A stretch of 64,000 bases of DNA from assembly GCA_021155205.1 (NCBI GenBank), contig JAJNPS010000047.1, forward strand, positions 1 through 64,000. Reading direction: 5' to 3'. This document shows, in pieces, positions 59,218 through 64,000 of this stretch. Made by a program: the position numbers and the translations under genes. Positions within the stretch are counted from its first letter, which is position 1; every line of letters starts with the position of its first letter. The notes below the pieces were generated by a model, which did not search any database, was not told the origin of the DNA, and was given only the letters and a program-made list of their open reading frames with translations. Source of the stretch: Rhodobacterales bacterium. GTDB lineage: Bacteria; Pseudomonadota; Alphaproteobacteria; Rhodobacterales; Rhodobacteraceae.

Positions 59218-59871
59218 CTAGCGCCCCGTGACCGCGATGTTGTCGACCACGTTGGCCACACCGCGCGTGGACCATGCCGCCCGCTCGGCCGCCTGCCGTT
59301 CTGCCCAGGTCCGGACCTTTCCTTCCAACGTCACCCGACTGTTCGTGACCCTGACCTGGATCGCCCTGGCTTCGACCTCGGCATCGCGCTTCAGCGCCTC
59401 TTCGATGCGTTTCTGGACATCGGTCTGGCTGACCGGCTGCTTGATCTCGATCTGATTGGTGACACCGGTGACGCCGGTCAGATAGCGGATCTCATCGGCG
59501 GCAAGCTCTCTTTGATACTGCCATTCGACGCGGCCCGTCAGCGTGACCCAGCCCTTTTCGACCTTGGCCTTTACATTGCCCGCAGGGATCGAGGTGTTCC
59601 AGTCCAGCCGCTGCACGACGCGCTTGGCGATCTCGTCATCCGCGGTGACGTGCGTGCCCATCGGGCGCACCTCGATCTCTTCGGCAATGGCGCGCACGCC
59701 GTTGACCCGGCGGACGATCTCTTCGGCCTTCACGCGCTGCGCGTAGGTCCGCACATGTCCGGTCAGGGTGACGGTGCCGTCCTTGACGGCCACGCCGATG
59801 TCGGTAGCGTCGATGCTGGGTTCGAAGTCCAGTTCGTCCACCACGTTCTGTCTGAGTGTCATGTCATCCAT
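59218..59871 (-). CDS. BON-domain protein with three BON repeats
   Basis: A 217-residue protein made of three BON domains: FEPSIDATDIGVAVKDGTVTLTGHVRTYAQRVKAEEIVRRV, then WNTSIPAGNVKAKVEKGWVTLTGRVEWQYQRE, then VEARAIQVRVTNSRVTLEGKVRTWAER. BON domains bind phospholipid or surfaces and are linked to osmotic and envelope stress. No signal peptide is visible, so it is probably cytoplasmic, as in similar small proteins of general stress operons. The start is one of three clustered ATGs; I chose the third for ribosome spacing. The IS481 tip is 2 bp after the stop. Confidence 0.85.
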   Translation of the reverse strand: MDDMTLRQNVVDELDFEPSIDATDIGVAVKDGTVTLTGHVRTYAQRVKAEEIVRRVNGVRAIAEEIEVRPMGTHVTADDEIAKRVVQRLDWNTSIPAGNVKAKVEKGWVTLTGRVEWQYQRELAADEIRYLTGVTGVTNQIEIKQPVSQTDVQKRIEEALKRDAEVEARAIQVRVTNSRVTLEGKVRTWAERQAAERAAWSTRGVANVVDNIAVTGR

Positions 59872-59999
59872 CATCATATCCTCTGTCTGGAGAATCGCGC
59901 GCCCTTTGGCGGTGCGCGGCCCAAGTCTGACCGGTTCGGACGCGGTCCTTTTGACCGAACGCAACTGGCGGACGAAAAGATGTCGGTGCGCGACAGCGG

Positions 60000-60362
60000 T
60001 CAGAGCGGCACGTCGTCATACTTTCTCTGCCCGGAGTGCGCTGCCGGGGTCACGCCCGCTGTTGCGGCCTTACCCGCCATTTCCATCATCCGCCGCGCTT
60101 CGGCGGCATACTGGTCCTGCGCGGTCCTGAAGAATTCGGCCTGCAGCGCCTGCATCTCTTCCAGGCTGGTACAGGCCATCATTGCCTTCTGGGTTTTCAG
60201 GTCCTGCTGCAGACGGCTTGCCACGAACCGGACAGCTTCGGCGCCGATCTGCATCCAGGCCTGCATCGCCGCCGTGCCGACCATCAGCGGCACATCCACC
60301 CCGAAAGCTGCAGCAGGCCCGGCACTGGCCTGCGCATCGGTTTTCCTTTGTCTTTGGGTCAT
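60000..60362 (-). CDS. Phasin-family protein
   Basis: A 120-residue protein with the phasin domain core: AMQAWMQIGAEAVRFVASRLQQDLKTQKAMMACTSLEEMQALQAEFFRTAQDQYAAEARRMMEMAGKA is a single long amphipathic stretch, found here in overlapping pieces. Phasins coat polyhydroxybutyrate granules and control their size. The ATG at 60362 follows GGAGGGG. The phaA/phaB genes lie 24 kb away, so the genes are scattered. Confidence 0.85.
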   Translation of the reverse strand: MTQRQRKTDAQASAGPAAAFGVDVPLMVGTAAMQAWMQIGAEAVRFVASRLQQDLKTQKAMMACTSLEEMQALQAEFFRTAQDQYAAEARRMMEMAGKAATAGVTPAAHSGQRKYDDVPL

Positions 60363-60547
60363 CGTCCCCTCCGTCGTGTGAACTGCGCCCACTGTCTCAC
60401 ATAATCGGACCGCACCCCCAGCCGGATTGATGAAGATCAACGCCGCGCCGCGCCCGTTTGGTTCAATGGCGCGGTCTTTGCCGTACCCCGACGGCAGTGG
60501 TCGCTGCGCGAGGGCAGAGGAGGAGGCGGCTCTGCCGAAAAGGTGCC

Positions 60548-61708
60548 ATGTTCGGAAACCCAGTCCGTGCCTTTGAAATCCTCGGCTTTCAGGTCAAGGT
60601 CGACGCAAGTTGGCTGATCATCGCGGCACTTCTGGTCTGGACCCTGTCGTCCGGCTATTTTCCGCAAGAGGTGGCGGGGCTGGGGCAGGCCGATGCGGTC
60701 GTCCTGTCGGTCGCCGCCATGCTGGGCTTTTTCGCCTCGCTGATCCTGCACGAGTTGGCGCATTCCCTCGTGGCGCGGCGCTTTGGTCTGCGTGTCGGTA
60801 GCATCACGCTGTTCATCTTCGGTGGGGTGGCAGAGCTTGACGAGGAACCGGCCAGCGCCCGGTCCGAGGTGCTGATTGCGCTGGCCGGGCCGGTGGCGAG
60901 TCTGGTGCTTGCAGCGCTGCTCTGGGTTGCGATGCAGATGGACAGGGCGGCAGACCTGTCACCGGCACTGCGCGCCCTGCTTGGCTATCTGGCGGGGATC
61001 AATCTGGTGCTGGCGGTTTTCAACCTTTTGCCCGCCTTTCCGATGGATGGCGGCAGGGTGCTGCGGGCCACGCTCTGGGCGCGCAGCGGCGATCTGGTCG
61101 AGGCCACGCGTATCGCTGTGCGGGTGGCGGCGATGTTCGCCTATGCGCTGGTTGCCCTTGGCATCCTGTCGCTCTTCAGCCCGGCCGGGGCTGGCGGATT
61201 CTGGTTTGCGCTGATCGGCATCTATCTTCTGCTGGCCGCCCAGACCACCTACGCGCAACTCATGATGCACACGGCGCTGAAAGGGCGCACGGTCCGCGAT
61301 CTGATGACCCGCGCCCCGGTGACGACCCCGCCCGAGGCGACCCTTGCCGATGTCGTCGACAATGTCATGCTGGCTCATGCCCGCAGCTTTGTGCCTGTGG
61401 TCGAGGGTGACCATCTGCTGGGCTATGTCGATAGCGGAATGCTGACCACCATCACCCGCGAGAACTGGGCCGATACCCATGCCGCCGACATTTTCGAACC
61501 GCTAAGCCCCGACAACAGCGTCCAGCAGGACGTGACGGCCGATGCCCTTCTGGACCGCATCGCCAGGACCGGGCGGCGCAAGTTCCTGGTGGCTGATCAG
61601 GGGCAGCTCGTCGGCGTGATCAGCCTGACGGACCTTGTCTCTTCTATCGGGGTGATGGCAGCGCTTGGCGGCATCCGGGGCAACCAGGGGACGGCGCGGG
61701 ACCGATGA
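60548..61708 (+). CDS. Site-2 protease (M50) with CBS domains
   Basis: A 386-residue inner-membrane zinc metalloprotease with about six membrane helices. The active site has HELAH (residues 68-72) and the distal Asp in LLPAFPMDGGR. The C-terminal half carries two CBS domains (TVRDLMTRAPVTTPPEATLADVVDNV and FEPLSPDNSVQQDVTADALLDRI), which may bind adenosine nucleotides and control activity. The substrate is unknown. The ATG follows AAAAGG; a longer frame is open. It is 62 bp upstream of the kinase gene. Confidence 0.93.
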   Translation: MFGNPVRAFEILGFQVKVDASWLIIAALLVWTLSSGYFPQEVAGLGQADAVVLSVAAMLGFFASLILHELAHSLVARRFGLRVGSITLFIFGGVAELDEEPASARSEVLIALAGPVASLVLAALLWVAMQMDRAADLSPALRALLGYLAGINLVLAVFNLLPAFPMDGGRVLRATLWARSGDLVEATRIAVRVAAMFAYALVALGILSLFSPAGAGGFWFALIGIYLLLAAQTTYAQLMMHTALKGRTVRDLMTRAPVTTPPEATLADVVDNVMLAHARSFVPVVEGDHLLGYVDSGMLTTITRENWADTHAADIFEPLSPDNSVQQDVTADALLDRIARTGRRKFLVADQGQLVGVISLTDLVSSIGVMAALGGIRGNQGTARDR

Positions 61709-61770
61709 TTGCTTTTCACCAAGAGACTGGCAACTATCTCGCGGATAGCTGGTGAGGCGGACCTAATGAC

Positions 61771-63306
61771 ATGACCGTCGACAAACACGAAGAAGACGAT
61801 GCGACGCTCTTGAAGGCGCTTCTTGACGCGACGATCAGCGATGCGATCGTGGTGGCTGATGCCAGGGGCATGATCCTGCGCGTGATCCCCACGACGGTCA
61901 GGATGTTCGGCCACAGCGCCGCCGCGATGGTCGGCCACAGCATCAACATGCTGATGCCCGAACCGGACCACGGCCTGCATGACGGCTACATGCAGCGGTA
62001 TCTGGAAACCGGCAGGTCCAGTGTGATCGGCATAGGGCGTGAGGTTGTGGGCCTGCGGTCCGACGGCACGCGCATTCCGCTTATGGTGTCGCTTGGCACC
62101 GCGTCGCTGCGGGGCGAGCCGATCTTTGTCGCCATCATGCATGACCTGACCTTGCGAAAAAAGCGCGAGCAGGATCTGGCACAGGCACGCAGGCTGGAAG
62201 AAATCGCCAAGCTGACGGGGGTTTTCGCCCATGATTTCAACAATCTGCTGACGATCGCCATGGGCAACCTCGAACTCTTGCAGGCCGCCATCAAGGATCG
62301 GGCGCAGGGCGAGTTGCTGCAGGATGCGCTCGGCGCGGTGGAACTGGGGGCAGAGCTTACCGCGCGGCTTCTGGCTTTTGGCCGACGCAGCAATTTGGCT
62401 CCGGAACGGATCGAGCCGAACGCCGCCGTGCGGCGCACGGTGCAGCTTCTGCGCCGGACGATCGGCAAGAGGGTGCAGCTTCGGCTGGCGCTGGGGGCCG
62501 ACCTGCCCGCAATCATCGCCGATCCGGTGCAGCTGCAGACCGCGCTTCTGAACCTGGCGGTCAACGCCCAGGACGCGATGCCCGAAGGCGGGACCGTGGT
62601 CTTCGAGACTGCCAGCCTGCGCATCGACGATCCGTTCATGGCCGAAGAGATCGGCCTTGATCCCGGGGTCTACCTTCGCATCTGCGTCTGCGACACCGGC
62701 ACCGGTATGGACCGTGACACCGTGCAGCACGCGTTCGAGCCGTTCTTCACAACCAAGACCGAAGCCAGGGGAACCGGCCTTGGGCTGTCGATGGTCTACG
62801 GCTTCATGCGCCAGTCAAACGGCCAGGCAACAATCGAAAGCCAACCCGGCGGCGGCACCACCGTCAGCCTGTTTTTCCCTGTCGCCGATCCGGTGACGGC
62901 TGCGGATGTCAGGCCGGAGAATCCCGATCTGCTGAAAGGGGCGGGCCAGACGATCCTGGTGGTCGAGGATGACGACGCGTTGCGTCGTCTGACCGTGTCG
63001 CGGATCACCGCACTTGGGTACCGCGCCATCGCCGCAGAGAGCGCCGGGGCAGCGTTGCGGGTGCTTGCCGGCGGCCCGCGCCCGGCGCTGGTCTTTTCGG
63101 ACGTGGTCATGCCCGGCGCAATGAACGGCCACGCGCTTGCCCTGCATCTGCGGGCGGCAATGCCGGACCTGCCGGTACTTCTGACCTCGGGCTACGCCGA
63201 GCAACTGGTGGACCAGCCGGAACAAACCAGATTTCCGCTTTTGCGCAAACCCTTTGCGCAAGCAGAGCTTGCCGCCGCGCTGCGCCGGATGATCGACAGG
63301 CCCTAG
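61771..63306 (+). CDS. FixL-like PAS hybrid histidine kinase with receiver domain
   Basis: A 511-residue soluble sensor kinase. The PAS domain (residues about 12-125) contains MLMPEPDHGLHDGYMQRYLET and IGIGREVVGLRSDGTRIP, aligned with FixL: His70 and Arg76 correspond to the heme ligand and the nearby Arg, and Arg90 to the distal Arg, so heme/oxygen binding is plausible. The H-box has His154 in FAHDFNNLLT; NLAVNAQDAMP, DTGTGMD and GTGLGLSMV form the ATP site. A receiver domain with phospho-Asp in FSDVVMPG ends the protein. The 3' end overlaps a convergent response-regulator gene by 4 bp. Confidence 0.93.
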   Translation: MTVDKHEEDDATLLKALLDATISDAIVVADARGMILRVIPTTVRMFGHSAAAMVGHSINMLMPEPDHGLHDGYMQRYLETGRSSVIGIGREVVGLRSDGTRIPLMVSLGTASLRGEPIFVAIMHDLTLRKKREQDLAQARRLEEIAKLTGVFAHDFNNLLTIAMGNLELLQAAIKDRAQGELLQDALGAVELGAELTARLLAFGRRSNLAPERIEPNAAVRRTVQLLRRTIGKRVQLRLALGADLPAIIADPVQLQTALLNLAVNAQDAMPEGGTVVFETASLRIDDPFMAEEIGLDPGVYLRICVCDTGTGMDRDTVQHAFEPFFTTKTEARGTGLGLSMVYGFMRQSNGQATIESQPGGGTTVSLFFPVADPVTAADVRPENPDLLKGAGQTILVVEDDDALRRLTVSRITALGYRAIAAESAGAALRVLAGGPRPALVFSDVVMPGAMNGHALALHLRAAMPDLPVLLTSGYAEQLVDQPEQTRFPLLRKPFAQAELAAALRRMIDRP

Positions 63307-64000
63307 CCACGCTCAAGGTCGGCCGCGAACATGTAGCCCACGCCGCGTACCGTCTTGATCAAGAGGGGCCGTGCCGTATCGCGTTCGATCTTGCGGCGCA
63401 GGCGGGCCACCTGGTTGTCGATGGTGCGGTCGAAAGGGGCCCATGCCGTGCCATGCAAGAGGTCCATGATCCGCTCGCGCGACAAGATCCGCTTGGGGTG
63501 ATCCAGGAAGACCTGCAGCAGCAGGAAGTCCCCGCTGGTGAGATCGACCAGCGCCCCCTGCCGGTCGTAAAGCTCGTGCCGGTCGGGATAGACCTTCAGC
63601 CCGTCGAACATGAGGGGACTGCCCTCCGGCGCATGGTCGGGGCGGTCGGGAACCGCATCTGTCCCGCGAGCCGCCCGGCGCAGCACGGCCCTGACCCGCG
63701 CCACCAGCTCGCGCGGGTGAAACGGCTTGGTAATGTAGTCGTCGGCCCCAAGCTCCAGCCCGACCACGCGGTCGATCACGTCGGTCTTGGCCGTGATCAT
63801 GATGATCGGCACCTTCGACACCTCCCGGACATGGCGCGCGATGGCCAGACCGCTTTCTGCGCCAAGGTTCAGGTCCAGCGCGATCAGCGCGATCGTCAGT
63901 GCCGAAAGGGCGGCCACGACCTCGGATTCGGAACTCGCCTCGTGGATCGCGAAGCCCTCGCCCTCAAGGCAACGGCGCAAGAGCGTACGCATCTTGGGGT
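63303..64000 (-). CDS. OmpR-type response regulator (5' end beyond window)
   Basis: At least 229 residues. The receiver domain has phospho-Asp in LDLNLGAESGLAIA and the Lys in YITKPFHPRELVAR; the winged-helix output domain follows (SGDFLLLQVFLDHPKRILSRERIMDLLHGTAWAPFDRTIDNQVARLRRKIE). The first residues of the receiver (the DD pair) lie beyond the window edge, so the start is missing. It overlaps the kinase stop by CTAG. Its cognate kinase may lie outside the window; the adjacent FixL-like kinase is convergent, not cotranscribed. Confidence 0.9.
   Translation of the reverse strand, partial: PKMRTLLRRCLEGEGFAIHEASSESEVVAALSALTIALIALDLNLGAESGLAIARHVREVSKVPIIMITAKTDVIDRVVGLELGADDYITKPFHPRELVARVRAVLRRAARGTDAVPDRPDHAPEGSPLMFDGLKVYPDRHELYDRQGALVDLTSGDFLLLQVFLDHPKRILSRERIMDLLHGTAWAPFDRTIDNQVARLRRKIERDTARPLLIKTVRGVGYMFAADLERG

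Overview
The window is 64 kb of GC-rich chromosomal DNA from an alphaproteobacterium, most likely a member of the Rhodobacteraceae/Paracoccaceae. The grounds are the gene content: COQ9, a tiny aa3-type cytochrome oxidase subunit IV, an Mcl1-type malyl-CoA lyase, phaA/phaB with a phasin, a TIGR02302-type membrane protein, a DUF1013/TrcR regulator and an FtsEX-PlsC cluster. I saw no rRNA, tRNA, CRISPR array, prophage or plasmid functions. The accessory character is confined to scars: two broken insertion sequences and several gene remnants.

Layout. 0.4-2 kb: MsrPQ methionine sulfoxide repair. 2.2-4.3 kb: a secreted fasciclin protein next to an ECF sigma/anti-sigma pair. 4.4-8.5 kb: stress proteins (GlsB, YidB, ClpB). 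8.5-14.2 kb: TolB-like propeller, CutC, PyrF, NUDIX, NfeD/SPFH pair, TrcR, RNase T2. 14.5-19.2 kb: quinone oxidoreductase/COQ9, rpsU, a decayed glycosyltransferase, Lrp/alanine dehydrogenase, MscL. 19.4-26.6 kb: GST, threonylcarbamoyl-AMP synthase, cytochrome oxidase subunit IV, MobA, a MobB fusion, GNAT, GreA. 26.9-33.5 kb: ETF-ubiquinone oxidoreductase, TPR protein, IspE, polyprenyl diphosphate synthase, a tRNA-type methyltransferase. 33.5-38.8 kb: EamA transporter, PhaB/PhaA, EAL protein, Tag, TlpA. 38.9-50.2 kb: ArgH, two small lipoproteins, LysA, TIGR02302 protein, zinc-ribbon protein, FtsE/FtsX/PlsC, Gdx/SugE, AccA. 50.3-57.9 kb: pyruvyltransferase-like protein, PhyH dioxygenase, Mcl1, dipeptide epimerase, D-amino acid transaminase, N-formylglutamate hydrolase, pyruvate kinase. 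57.9-59.2 kb: IS630 and IS481 wreckage. 59.2-64 kb: BON protein, phasin, site-2 protease, FixL-like hybrid kinase and a response regulator cut by the window edge.

Shared themes. Polyhydroxybutyrate metabolism (PhaA, PhaB, phasin) and acetyl/malyl-CoA metabolism (Mcl1, AccA, pyruvate kinase, ETF-QO) suggest storage and C2/C3 assimilation. Ubiquinone supply is represented by COQ9, polyprenyl synthase and ETF-QO. Stress responses are represented by a candidate RpoE-type promoter, a candidate EcfG promoter and a heat-shock promoter before clpB. The genome is tightly packed: many ATGA couplings and six convergent pairs whose stop regions overlap.

The least expected observations are: a MobB fused to an RNase H-fold-like domain; a small gene coupled to gdx and broken by an in-frame TAG; fragments of CDF-transporter, AraC and glycosyltransferase genes in spaces that look empty; a hybrid kinase whose PAS domain keeps the FixL heme residues; and a gene whose stop codon spans an IS630 junction. 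I did not find a system that I can confidently call wholly new.
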